From: Helicobacter macacae MIT 99-5501
Lineage (GTDB): Bacteria; Campylobacterota; Campylobacteria; Campylobacterales; Helicobacteraceae
NCBI RefSeq assembly: GCF_000507845.1
Contig: NZ_KI669454.1
Coordinates: 558,001-622,000 of the forward strand
DNA: 64,000 nt
Reading direction: 5' to 3'
Position numbers and translations under genes: made by a program. The notes under the pieces are model-generated. The model had not been told where the DNA came from, did not search any database, and saw nothing but the letters and a program-made list of their open reading frames with translations. Shown piece by piece: positions 54,092-62,590 of the stretch; the first letter of the stretch is position 1, and every line of letters starts with the position of its first letter.

Positions 54092-54112
54092 AGTGCGTTG
54101 TCAATAGTAGTG

Positions 54113-54343
54113 CTAGGTGGATTCTATGATTTTTATTTCGTTTGAATCTAAATCATAGAGTTGATAGACTAGCTTATCGATTTGAGATTCAAGCGTGGTG
54201 GTGTCGCTTTGCGAATCTTTTGCTTTTAGCTCTAAAATCTTATCGACTAGATTCACAATCTTATCTGCGATTTTTTGATTTTTGGTGTTTAGCTTTGGAA
54301 TCGGTAATTGCTCATATAAATATGTTTGAATCTCTGGGAACAA
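54113..54343 (-). pseudogene. Detached C-terminal piece of the type IIG restriction-modification gene
   Basis: This 76-codon open frame begins FPEIQTYLYEQLPIPKLN, then a helix with VNLVDKILELKAK. These are the final parts of a TaqI-like target-recognition domain, where 'QLPIP' precedes a C-terminal coiled coil. It overlaps the end of the main frame (54312). The shift occurs at an A7 run on the coding strand (54350-54356): with six A the main frame would read KKEELFPEIQ straight through. It is therefore the real C-terminus, separated by a one-base change that may be a mutation, a slippage variant or an assembly error. Confidence 0.8.
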
Positions 54344-57300
54344 TTCCTCTTTTTTTGGTTGTGAATTTTTTAAGATAATAAAAATTTAGCAGTTTTGAGT
54401 TTAGCAATGCTAGGATAAATTTGGGATTATATTTCGCATTTGTGATTTTTATGCCATAGATATTTTTGGTAAATGCGTAGGATTCGCTTGTCATACTAGC
54501 ACTCAAACGCTTATCGACACGCCTTAAATAAATCAAATCTTTTGATTGAAAAAAGTCAAATAATCTTTGAATATCTTTTAGTTTTGAATCTATAAAAGTT
54601 TGATTCCACTCAACGCTATACGCCTTTACTTCGCCACCACATAAAATTTTCATTCCTTTGCGAAAATCTCTCACAAAATTCTTGCCATATTCTGCGCCGC
54701 GCTTTGTTTGCATTATTGATTTTAGCAGAATCGTATCTTTGCAAATCTTATCAAATAGTGCAATCAAATTTTTATCCACATTAAAGATAATTTCACTTTT
54801 GGCATTTTGTGCAAAAATATCCTTTTCTACATTGTCGATAAAATTAAAAATTTCATTTGTTTCTTTGTAGTGTTTTATGGTGCTTTGATTTGGGGTGCAG
54901 ATTTGAATCTCAGCTATGACATTTTCAGTTTTGGCGCGTGTGAATGGATTTGATTCGCTTAATGAAAGCAAATTGACTTTTTCTAAAAAATATTTGCGCA
55001 TTGATTGCAAACTCTCATTGACAAGCCAAAATCTAGGTGTGATAAAATTCACATAATAATTTGGCTTTGCGATTTTAAAGCCCATTTCAAAAAACATTGT
55101 GTATAGGTCGCTATTCCATTTGTATTGCGGATATTCTATCTTTCTCTTTACCACATACGGCGGATTACCTATAATCAAATCAAATCCCATAAAGTCGCCT
55201 ATGGAATCAAGTTCATTGGGCGTTGGATTTTGTCCTGCGCGTTTTTTCGCGTTGTGTAGTTTTGCTTTTTCTTGCTTTGATTGCAAGGATTGCAAATCAA
55301 GCACTTCAGGGAATTCAAATCGCCATTCAAAAGTTTGTTGTTCTTTTATGGATTGTATGTTGTCAAAATCCGCTTTGATAGAATCTAGAAGTTTTTGCCC
55401 TTGGTTGTCAATCTCTTTTGGAGTGGAATACTCAAATACATCGTCTTTGTTTGCTTGTATTTTTGGAATAAATTTCATTCCATTATTTCTACTGATTTTT
55501 ATCATTTCCATACCAAATGGTGTCCCAATATCAAACACCTCGTCCCCATAGATTTCTATGAAATTTTTAAGTTTGTCCTTCATCTGTTTTGATACAAAGC
55601 TATTATCCAAAAGCGTAGTTTTGAAATATGATTTGATAGATTCTATCTCTTTAGCGATTGCTTGCTTGTCGCCTAGTTTTTCTTTGTAGGTTTGCACCAA
55701 GTCGTTATAGCGTAAAAGTTTTTCTCTAAAATTTTGAGAGAACTCAGAATTTTGATTTTTGAGCCATTTTAGGGTATATGGCTTTGGATTGCCATTTTCA
55801 TCGGATTCATTGAGCTCAAAAAGGCTTACTAAGCTATTGCCACACTTTATGTTTATGTCAATATTTGGGAGCGTTTGCAGTTCTTTTGAAGCGATATTTT
55901 CATAATAGCTGTATTTGAGTAGCTCTATCCAAAGGCGTAGTTTGCAGATTTCTACAGAATTTGGGTTTATATCCACGCCAAAAAGGCAGTTTTCGATAAG
56001 CTCTTTTTTGGTATAGAAAATCGCCTTTTGGATTTTGTGCGCTTCTATGCCCTCGTGTGCGGGAATGGCATAATCTAGCATTTTGCCCTGCGAATCTTTG
56101 ATAAGCAACTCATCATTTTCTAGTGCCAAATCAATGTCGCTAAGTCGCCTCCCATCGCAATCAAGCAATAATCCCAACTCACTTTTTATAGAGATAAGCT
56201 CATTTAGCGCGGAGACTAGGAAGTGTCCGCTCCCCACCGCAGGGTCGCAAATGCGGATAGAGAGAAAGATTTTGTTGTATTTGGCTAAAATCTCTTTTGT
56301 GCTGTCATTGTGAAATTCCACGCATTGCGTGGATTTACCCACCCCTAAATCCCCTCCGCAGGGGAGGGGACTTTTTAAGTCGTGGCAATCCAAAGTTTCC
56401 CCCTCCCTTGCGGAGGGGGCTAGGGGGTGGGTATCTATTTTATGGATTGCTTCGTTATGGCTATCGCCACTGCCTCGCAATGACGAATCTAGCGCATTTC
56501 TAGCGTGGCGGATTTCGCGGTGGATTTCGTCCTCTATGTCGGCTATGGTTTTGCACTGCCATTTTGGATTCGCGCTATTAAATTTTTCCACCACGATTTT
56601 GCGAATCGAGCTTTGGCACATATAGCGCGTGATAAAGCTAGGCGTGTAGAAAGAGCCCTCTTTGTAGCCATTTAGCTTTTCAAAGACTAGCCCCAAAACA
56701 GCGGAGTTTATGAGCTTATCGTGGTTTGTCTTGGCGTAGTTTTGCACATCGCTAGGCGTGGTGGTGAAGTCATAAGCGTGTAAAAACGCAAATAAATACT
56801 CTAGCAAGGGAAGTGAATCATCTTTGCATATATATTTCTCACGCAAAGTTTTATCACGGCGTAATATCGAATCTGGCGCGATTTTTAGCTCTCTAGATTC
56901 AAGAGTGGCGATTTCAAAGCCTTGCGATTCAAGCGCGGATTTCTCAAAAAGGCTAGAGTTTAGATAGGGGATATTTGCTAGATTTTGCGGAATGTCGGCG
57001 CGATTTTTCACGGCTAGGACTTTGAAAAATAGCGTATTTAGCGCACCAAAATCACGCAAAATGCTAATGTCTAAAAAGGGCTTCTCAATGTGGCGGAAAC
57101 TTAGTAGCATTGATTCAAGTAGGCGTAAGAATAAAATGCGGTTATTCCACAGCATAATAAGCGGGAAAATGTGGGAGTCGAAAATGTCGGCTGAATCGCT
57201 AGAATCTTGGCTTGATTTGCTCGAATCGCTAAAATCTCGTGGCAGTTTGTCGGCAAAGTCGCTTTTGATTGAATGCAGTAGCGTGTTTGGCGTGGGGCTT

Positions 57301-58109
57301 GGCAAAATCAGTGCCTTGCGGTTTTGCTCGACTTGCACTAAGCCTAAAATGTAGAGTAGCTCTTTGTAAAATCGCTCATTTAGCGTGTTTGCATCGATAT
57401 AGTGCGGGATTTGTAGCAAGACGCTTGGCGATAAAAGCGCGTAAAATAGGGCTAAGTCGCGTGGCTTTTCTACAATGGAGGCGACATTGACATAGCAAAA
57501 CTCTAGCGTGGCATCAATGTCTGGCAAAATCCGTGCGATTTCATCATAAAATTTGCTCGTGCTTGTGTCTGTGCCCTGCTTTTTATCGCAGTTCTTATAC
57601 GCGGTGTCAATGCGCTTTTGTGCTGCTTTGTCAGCGTTATTTGCGAAAAGTTTGTGGTAGGCTTTGGCGTTTATTATGTAGAATTCGTGCGCGGTGCAAA
57701 GGATAATGTGCTTTATGTTGTTGTTGGTGTGAGATTCGCGCAGGTAGTAGAGAATGGACTCATAGAATGCTTTGGATTCCAAAGATTCCCCCTCCCTTGC
57801 GGAGGGGGTTAGGGGGTGGGTTTGATTTTGTGGCGTTTTGACAAATTCTGCCTTGTTGCTAAGCGACTTGACTTCAAAAAGCACTTTTGGAATATCATCA
57901 TCATAAATCGCCAAATCCGCCTTACCGCGCGTATTACAATCATAATCAAAGGTGGTGGATAAAAACTGCGCGATTACATTCTTTTGGAACTCCTCGCTAT
58001 CACCTTTTTGCGCGTTTTTTGTCATAGTGGCAATCGCGCTTGCAAACTCGCTCAAATCCTCGCTAGGAGCTAAATCTCTACACTGCCCCCCCCCCCTTAA
58101 TGAACTCAT
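54312..58109 (-). CDS. Type IIG restriction-modification enzyme, phase-variable and frameshifted
   Basis: This single-chain enzyme has an N-terminal nuclease region (KADLAIYDDDIPKVLFEVKS: the D...ExK pattern, about residues 62-81), a helical linker and an N6-adenine methyltransferase with motif I ICDPAVGSGHFLVSALNEL and motif IV FDLIIGNPPYVV, then a target-recognition domain. The 1265-residue frame uses an ATG at 58109 without a ribosome binding site. A better start (58134, MIYKHIALDEFIK, after AAAGGAC) runs into a G11 tract (58086-58096) and stops five codons later; 10 or 13 G would fuse it to the main frame. The 3' end is broken at an A7 run. Two repeat elements are inserted in frame. Similar to phase-variable type IIG systems of Campylobacter. 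Confidence 0.9.
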   Translation of the reverse strand: MSSLRGGGQCRDLAPSEDLSEFASAIATMTKNAQKGDSEEFQKNVIAQFLSTTFDYDCNTRGKADLAIYDDDIPKVLFEVKSLSNKAEFVKTPQNQTHPLTPSAREGESLESKAFYESILYYLRESHTNNNIKHIILCTAHEFYIINAKAYHKLFANNADKAAQKRIDTAYKNCDKKQGTDTSTSKFYDEIARILPDIDATLEFCYVNVASIVEKPRDLALFYALLSPSVLLQIPHYIDANTLNERFYKELLYILGLVQVEQNRKALILPSPTPNTLLHSIKSDFADKLPRDFSDSSKSSQDSSDSADIFDSHIFPLIMLWNNRILFLRLLESMLLSFRHIEKPFLDISILRDFGALNTLFFKVLAVKNRADIPQNLANIPYLNSSLFEKSALESQGFEIATLESRELKIAPDSILRRDKTLREKYICKDDSLPLLEYLFAFLHAYDFTTTPSDVQNYAKTNHDKLINSAVLGLVFEKLNGYKEGSFYTPSFITRYMCQSSIRKIVVEKFNSANPKWQCKTIADIEDEIHREIRHARNALDSSLRGSGDSHNEAIHKIDTHPLAPSAREGETLDCHDLKSPLPCGGDLGVGKSTQCVEFHNDSTKEILAKYNKIFLSIRICDPAVGSGHFLVSALNELISIKSELGLLLDCDGRRLSDIDLALENDELLIKDSQGKMLDYAIPAHEGIEAHKIQKAIFYTKKELIENCLFGVDINPNSVEICKLRLWIELLKYSYYENIASKELQTLPNIDINIKCGNSLVSLFELNESDENGNPKPYTLKWLKNQNSEFSQNFREKLLRYNDLVQTYKEKLGDKQAIAKEIESIKSYFKTTLLDNSFVSKQMKDKLKNFIEIYGDEVFDIGTPFGMEMIKISRNNGMKFIPKIQANKDDVFEYSTPKEIDNQGQKLLDSIKADFDNIQSIKEQQTFEWRFEFPEVLDLQSLQSKQEKAKLHNAKKRAGQNPTPNELDSIGDFMGFDLIIGNPPYVVKRKIEYPQYKWNSDLYTMFFEMGFKIAKPNYYVNFITPRFWLVNESLQSMRKYFLEKVNLLSLSESNPFTRAKTENVIAEIQICTPNQSTIKHYKETNEIFNFIDNVEKDIFAQNAKSEIIFNVDKNLIALFDKICKDTILLKSIMQTKRGAEYGKNFVRDFRKGMKILCGGEVKAYSVEWNQTFIDSKLKDIQRLFDFFQSKDLIYLRRVDKRLSASMTSESYAFTKNIYGIKITNAKYNPKFILALLNSKLLNFYYLKKFTTKKRGIVPRDSNIFI
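56300..56495 (-). repeat. Dispersed repeat cluster inserted in frame in the type IIG gene
   Basis: Within the coding region, just before methyltransferase motif I, about 190 bases consist of elements also found in intergenic DNA: CATTGCGAGG...GAAGCAATCC, ACCCACCCCCTAGCCCCCTC, a GTGGCAATCC end and a second CCCCTCCGCAGGGGAGGGG palindrome. They encode THPLAPSAREGETLDCHD and SPLPCGGDLGVG, which have no counterpart in the enzyme family, while the frame is kept open. Confidence 0.88.
57781..57825 (-). repeat. Second in-frame copy of the G/C-rich palindromic element
   Basis: CCCCCTCCCTTGCGGAGGGG and GTTAGGGGGTGGG encode THPLTPSAREGES inside the N-terminal nuclease region of the type IIG enzyme. It is nearly identical to the copies at 56.4 kb and 16.75 kb. 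Confidence 0.88.
58086..58096 (-). repeat. G11 phase-variation tract at the 5' end of the type IIG gene
   Basis: Eleven C on the plus strand (G on the coding strand) lie 13 codons after the best start codon of the restriction-modification gene. At 11 G the strong start is out of frame; loss of one or gain of two G restores the full reading frame. Confidence 0.9.
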
Positions 58110-58287
58110 CTAAAGCGATATGTTTGTAAATCATCGTTGTCCTTTTGTGAAATCATTGGGAAATCAAATTATACAACACAAAATTGTGTTTCTGATTTTT
58201 GCAGTGCGACTTATCAAAAATCGTGGAATCTTAAGTTGAGCATAAGTTGCAAAGTATTACAATTATTTCACTTGTGGTTATTTAACA

Positions 58288-58317
58288 TTGTCGTTTTTGT
58301 TGCTGCTTAGCTATAAT
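58288..58317 (+). promoter_or_regulatory. Promoter of the small membrane-protein cassette
   Basis: TTGTCG (58288-58293) and a perfect TATAAT (58312-58317) are 18 bases apart, and the first small gene starts 29 bases downstream. The position fits a short-leader transcript for the genes at 58346-58659. Confidence 0.55.
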
Positions 58318-58345
58318 ATTCCAAAATCAAAAGCAGGATTGATTT

Positions 58346-58576
58346 ATGAGTAAAAAAGACGAAATCAAGGCTAGAATTAGTATTTTTCAAGCTATTATTA
58401 TTTTGCTTATAACTACGCTATTTGCTATATTTGGTTATACGGCGATTCACTATAAAGAGTATGATTTGATGCTTGTTGTATGCACAGTATTAGCTTGTGT
58501 GTTTCTTGTGGTTATGATTTGCATTTGTGTGAAGTATTTTCTAAAATATGTAAAAAAATTAAGGAGGCTAAAATGA
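58346..58576 (+). CDS. Small two-helix membrane protein
   Basis: The 76-residue protein has a charged N-terminus (MSKKDEIKARIS), two hydrophobic helices (about 14-34 and 43-65: IIILLITTLFAIFGYTAI and LMLVVCTVLACVFLVVMICI) and a strongly basic C-terminus (KYVKKLRRLK). Both ends are expected in the cytoplasm. No family is recognised. Its stop codon overlaps the start of the 28-residue gene (ATGA), so the two are translationally coupled. It lies at the edge of the defence-type island, divergent from the type IIG gene. Small membrane proteins of this kind can be toxins or stress peptides, but nothing specific is shown. Confidence 0.75.
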   Translation: MSKKDEIKARISIFQAIIILLITTLFAIFGYTAIHYKEYDLMLVVCTVLACVFLVVMICICVKYFLKYVKKLRRLK

Positions 58577-58659
58577 TTGGTGTGGTTGCTGTGGTATTTG
58601 CTTTTATTGCGTTTTTTGGCTCGCTACTTTATGTGGCTTATGCTGTTGGTAGGGATTAG
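58573..58659 (+). CDS. 28-residue membrane microprotein
   Basis: A 28-codon gene starts inside the stop of the preceding gene (ATGA overlap) with a very strong AAGGAGGCTAAA site. Its product is almost wholly a membrane helix (VVAVVFAFIAFFGSLLYVAY) ending in VGRD. The size and the excellent translation signals suggest a genuine microprotein, perhaps a partner of the two-helix protein or a type I-like toxin. No homologue is recognised. Confidence 0.65.
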   Translation: MIGVVAVVFAFIAFFGSLLYVAYAVGRD

Positions 58660-58708
58660 AATTTTGCTACTCCTTATGCTAGATAAATTCAAATAAGCAA
58701 TAGTAAAA

Positions 58709-59137
58709 ATGAATCACTTGGACGAACAGCATATACACATCTTGCAGGGAATTTATAAATCATCTTGTGGTGGACTAAAGAGAGTATTGATTGGGGAAGA
58801 TGGTGGCATTTACATAGCGAATACAAAAGAAAGATTAGATTGTGTACATTGCTTAGAATTTCTACAAGAACAAGGGTATATTGCTGGTATAGAAAAGCCT
58901 ATACAAAGAATGAATGGCGATAAAGTATATATCTTGAATATAGAAATCACTAGGGAAGGAATAGAATTTGTCAAAAATTTAGAAAATCAACAAGATATAA
59001 TCCAAAATGAAAACACCAAATCATACAGAATCTCACCAAAAATAAAATCTGTATTGTCAAAAATTATCATTGGCGTTGTTGTTGGCATTGTTGCAACTGT
59101 TGTTGGTGGCTTGATTTTGCATTTTTTAACTAGATAG
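58709..59137 (+). CDS. Tail-anchored protein with winged-helix-like domain
   Basis: The 142-residue protein has a soluble N-terminal part (MNHLDEQHIHILQGIYKSS, then LEFLQEQGYIAGIEKP and ILNIEITREGIEFVKN) whose helix-helix-strand order resembles a winged helix of the YjcQ/PadR sort. A linker and a C-terminal membrane helix follow (IIIGVVVGIVATVVGGLILHFL). Tail-anchored winged-helix proteins can act as membrane-bound regulators. The ribosome binding site is weak. It may share the promoter at 58.3 kb with the two small genes before it. Function unknown; the fold assignment is tentative. Confidence 0.68.
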   Translation: MNHLDEQHIHILQGIYKSSCGGLKRVLIGEDGGIYIANTKERLDCVHCLEFLQEQGYIAGIEKPIQRMNGDKVYILNIEITREGIEFVKNLENQQDIIQNENTKSYRISPKIKSVLSKIIIGVVVGIVATVVGGLILHFLTR

Positions 59138-59183
59138 TAGATATTTTACTAAAGATTTTACATTCAAACTCCACAACTATCCC

Positions 59184-59450
59184 TTAGCCTATCCACCACA
59201 GCATTTGTAATATCCTCACCACTCCAAACGCCTCCCCGCTAAATTTATCCTCTCCATTCGCATAGCACTTCACAATCCAGCGATTGCCCTCTTGTTTTAT
59301 AGGTATCCAAAAATGATAGCCCCTCATTCCCTCTTTTTTTAGAAATCGCTTTGTAGATTTTCTCTAGCTCACTTATTTTGCGTGTGTAGTCGCTCTATCC
59401 AACGCTAAAGATCCCACCCTTATAGTAGCTGTATTTGGCTCTTTTGAAGT
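59184..59450 (-). pseudogene. Remnant of a decayed gene
   Basis: On the minus strand, protein-like segments appear in two frames: YSYYKGGIFSVG, a stop, then SDYTRKISELEKIYKAISKK, and in the next frame GYHFWIPIKQEGNRWIVKCY and ANGEDKFSGEAFGVVRIL. The switch lies at an A7 run, and a stop codon interrupts the first part. Composition is coding-like, but no family is recognised. The left end is set by a stop at 59184; the right end is approximate. Confidence 0.45.
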
Positions 59451-59454
59451 CCCC

Positions 59455-60060
59455 TCCCTTAGTGCAAGGGGGGTTGGGTGGGTATCTTTTTTGTTAGTAA
59501 AAAACGCGGAAAACTCGTCATTATACCTCACTTTTTCGTCATTGCGAGAATTTGCGTTAGCAAATTCGTGGCAATCCACCACGCCGTCATTGCGAGGCAG
59601 TGGCGAAGCCGCAACGAAGCAATCCATTTATTTATTTTGTGGATTACTAAAGAAACTTTGACTTCGCCTTGTTTTGCCACGCAAGTATTGCGACTTGCTC
59701 GCAATGACAGAAATATTTTCGTTTGCTTTGTTGGCAACGGAAGCATTTGCATTGCTAGCAGTTGCTGACTTTACTTGAAGCACGGAGGTGGTATCTACCC
59801 ACCCCCTTAATCCCCCTCCGCAATGGAGGGGGAAATAATTGGTTTGTCTGCATTTGTGCTAAGGGAGGATAACTCTTAAGATTGTCGTATTGAGTGCAAG
59901 CGAAATATCTAAATGAATTTGCACATTACTTGTTTGCTTGGATACTTTTGCATTTTTTGATAGTTTTAAGCTTTTGAATTTTTGGATACTTCGGTTTCTT
60001 GCGAAACTTCAGTATGACAGCTTTTCATCATTGCAAAGCTTGCCTTTAGGCTTTGTAAAA
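59455..60060. repeat. Cluster of dispersed repeats
   Basis: This stretch has no credible gene. It holds a C/G-rich palindrome fragment (59450-59492), several CATTGCGAG...GTGGCAATCC elements in both orientations (59540-59710), the second composite copy (59701-59870) matching 16634-16822, and AAGCGAAATATC and CGGTTTCTTGCGAAAC words (59890-60020). It separates the island from phoR and mirrors the repeats next to the YaaW-GTPase operon. Confidence 0.8.
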
Positions 60061-60090
60061 TAATCGTTGTCCTTTGTCAAAATCGTTGTT

Positions 60091-61896
60091 CTAAGTCAAA
60101 TGATGCAAATTTTCAAAAGTTATGACAAACTCACTACCCTTGCCTAGCTCACTATTTAGCGTGATTGTGGCGTTGTGGATTTTGGCTACGCGCTTGACTA
60201 TGGCTAGTCCTAGTCCGTTGCCACCTAGCTTTTTGCTACGACTTTTATCTATGCAATAAAATCGCTCAAAAACGCGCTCTTGCTCACTTGGCGCGATGCC
60301 TATGCCATTATCACTCACGCGTAGAATCACACCATTTTCATCGCTCTTTAGGGTGATTTTCACGGCACTACCTTTGGGGCTGTATTTGATAGCGTTTTCA
60401 CTAAGGTTGTAAACCATATCCTCAAGCAAAGCTGGGATACCCAATACTTCAAATTTTTGCACTTCAAAATCTTGTGATTTTTCTAAATCACGATTCGTGA
60501 TTCGTGAATCGTGATTGCCCAAAATCTCTGCGGAAATTTTTATGTCTTTGTCCTTTGCTAGATTTTGTAGATTTGGCAAAATGTTTGCGATGAGGTTTGG
60601 TAGATTTACACGCTCTTTTTGTGGACAGTTCGCGCTTCTCTCAAGCGATGAGTCCAAAAACGAAATTTTTAAAATTTTGTCAATGAGTGTCAAAAGTCGC
60701 TTTGACTCGCTATAAATCCTAGCGATAAACTCATCTCTATCTTTATCTAGCACAAGCCCATTGCAAAGCATTTCACTACTTGCGAGTATGGCAGATAGTG
60801 GCGTTTTTAGCTCGTGGGTTACATTGGAGCTAAACTCTTTTCGTAGCTCAAAAATATCTTTTTGCAGACTTTTATCAAATAGCAAAATGATGATTGCTTT
60901 TAGCTTGTCTTTGATAAAAATAGGCATACAAATGACTTGTAAAAAATACTCATTTATGCTTATCTCAAAGGTTTGATTGCTTGAATCTATGCTTTCTTTT
61001 ATCGCGTGGGTAAAATCACTCATAAGCGCGAAAATATTGATATGCTGATTGTAAGGCGTTAGTCGTAAAATCTGCAAGGCTTTGGCGTTGCTCTGTGTGA
61101 TATTGCCTGTGCTATCTAGGACTAAAAATCCCTCGTTCATATTTTTTGTGATTATGTCAAATTGTAATTTGCTTTGCTTTATGGATTTTAGCTGTTTTTT
61201 GATTTTCTTTTTTTGCTTGGAGATTTGCTGCATAAATATGTGTAGCTCGGCGTAAGGATTGGTTTTTATGGGGTGGGAGAGATTGATATTTTTGATAGGG
61301 TTTGTGATAAGTCTTGATAGCAAAACGCCCAAAATCACGCTTGCAATCGCGCTAAAAAATAGCAGTGTAACAAAAAGCGAAGTGAAGTTTTTTAGGTAGA
61401 GGGAGTCTTTTTGCTTGCTTACGCGCAGTATGACTTTTTGTGGTTTGTTTTGCTGGAGTTTGTTTTCAAGTTTGCCAAAAATGCCACTATCTGCAAAGTC
61501 GCCTTGCGGAGAAATAAATTTTGTGAAGTATAGATTTTCTTTATGCTCTGTGCTTGATAGCCGCAGGGATTTGTGGCTTTTGCCTTGCAGTAGATTTTGC
61601 ACTTCCTCGCGCTCTAAGTGATTATCAAGCGTGCGTATGTCGATTTTGTTGTCAAAAAGCACTTCCCCTTGCAAAGAGATAATACTCACACGATAGGCAG
61701 AATCAACATTTGGGGCTTTGTCAAATGAGTTTGCATACTCCTCTAAATCCCTAAACACTTCTTCTTGGTGCTTTTGGTGCAAAAACACCGCGCTAATGAC
61801 TATGCTAAGTAGCTGCACAGACACGATAAGCAAAAAAATCACAACCACAAGCCTAAAAGATAGGCTTTTTGGTTTAGGAAATCTCATCAAATACAT
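60091..61896 (-). CDS. phoR: PhoR-like sensor histidine kinase
   Basis: This membrane sensor has two N-terminal helices (about 13-38 and 170-195) flanking a periplasmic region. A HAMP-like linker and coiled coil (to about 250) and a PAS domain (about 250-345, with NMNEGFLVLDSTGNI) follow. The phospho-acceptor His is in FSSNVTHELKTPLSAIL (about 355-371). The ATPase domain shows NLSENAIKYSPKG, DNGIGIAPSE and GNGLGLAIVKR. Its start overlaps the response-regulator gene end by 23 bases (or 14 if the Met at 61887 is used), so the two are coupled. Architecture and the nearby pst operon fit phosphate sensing (PhoR; PhosS in Campylobacter). Confidence 0.88.
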   Translation of the reverse strand: MYLMRFPKPKSLSFRLVVVIFLLIVSVQLLSIVISAVFLHQKHQEEVFRDLEEYANSFDKAPNVDSAYRVSIISLQGEVLFDNKIDIRTLDNHLEREEVQNLLQGKSHKSLRLSSTEHKENLYFTKFISPQGDFADSGIFGKLENKLQQNKPQKVILRVSKQKDSLYLKNFTSLFVTLLFFSAIASVILGVLLSRLITNPIKNINLSHPIKTNPYAELHIFMQQISKQKKKIKKQLKSIKQSKLQFDIITKNMNEGFLVLDSTGNITQSNAKALQILRLTPYNQHINIFALMSDFTHAIKESIDSSNQTFEISINEYFLQVICMPIFIKDKLKAIIILLFDKSLQKDIFELRKEFSSNVTHELKTPLSAILASSEMLCNGLVLDKDRDEFIARIYSESKRLLTLIDKILKISFLDSSLERSANCPQKERVNLPNLIANILPNLQNLAKDKDIKISAEILGNHDSRITNRDLEKSQDFEVQKFEVLGIPALLEDMVYNLSENAIKYSPKGSAVKITLKSDENGVILRVSDNGIGIAPSEQERVFERFYCIDKSRSKKLGGNGLGLAIVKRVAKIHNATITLNSELGKGSEFVITFENLHHLT

Positions 61897-62554
61897 ATCC
61901 CACCGAGCGAATGTTTTTTATACATTTGCCATAAGAGCCAAGCTTTGTGCGCAAGGAGCTTATGTGCATATCCACAGTGCGAGTGTTATCTACGCTATAT
62001 CCCCAGATAGATTCTAGTAAGTCATCTTTGCTAAAGATATTGTTTTGGTTGCTAAAGAGCAAAAGCAAAAGCTCAAATTCTTTTTTGGTAAGGCGGATAT
62101 GGGAATCATCTATGCTTACTTTGTGCGAATTTGGCAGGATTTTTAGCCCTTTGTATTGGAGGGTGTCATCTAGCTTTTTTGTATTTCGGCGCAAAAGGGC
62201 TTTGATTCTAGCGATTAGCTCTAGTGCTGAAAATGGCTTTGTGAGATAGTCATCTGCGCCCAAATCAAGCCCGTTTATTTTGTCATACTCGCTACCTAGC
62301 GCACTTAAGATGATGATAGAAATGCCTTTGTATTTTTGATTTGCCCTCAAAGTCTTTATCACACTAAGCCCGCTTTCATTTGGCAGCATAATATCACACA
62401 CCAAGACTTGACAAACCTCTTTTTCAAGCGCGTTATAGAGGCTTTGTGCGTTTTCAAAAATGAGTGAGTGCATATTTTGATTTTTTAGCGCGTAGGCGAC
62501 TAGCTCGGCGATACTTTGGTCATCTTCCAAAATATAGACAATATTTTTAGACAT
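61874..62554 (-). CDS. phoB: PhoB-like response regulator (OmpR family)
   Basis: The receiver domain has ILEDDQSIAEL (acidic pocket), the phospho-acceptor Asp54 in VCDIMLPNESG, and the Lys in YLTKPFSALELI. The C-terminal winged helix (about 130-226) shows RLTKKEFELLLLL and VDMHISSLRTKLG, the OmpR/PhoB DNA-contact helix. The start at 62554 is set by GGAGTAGAAAT; a further 69 bases are open upstream. It precedes and overlaps phoR. The likely regulon includes pstSCAB and itself, based on shared direct repeats upstream. Called PhosR in Campylobacter. Confidence 0.9.
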   Translation of the reverse strand: MSKNIVYILEDDQSIAELVAYALKNQNMHSLIFENAQSLYNALEKEVCQVLVCDIMLPNESGLSVIKTLRANQKYKGISIIILSALGSEYDKINGLDLGADDYLTKPFSALELIARIKALLRRNTKKLDDTLQYKGLKILPNSHKVSIDDSHIRLTKKEFELLLLLFSNQNNIFSKDDLLESIWGYSVDNTRTVDMHISSLRTKLGSYGKCIKNIRSVGYVFDEIS

Positions 62555-62590
62555 ATTTCTACTCCAAAACCTTGCAAAATCTATTGCTGT

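Noticed and set aside
54142..54378. 78-codon plus-strand frame at the end of the type IIG gene
   Set aside because: Antisense to the detached C-terminal piece of the restriction gene, which has family-specific sequence.
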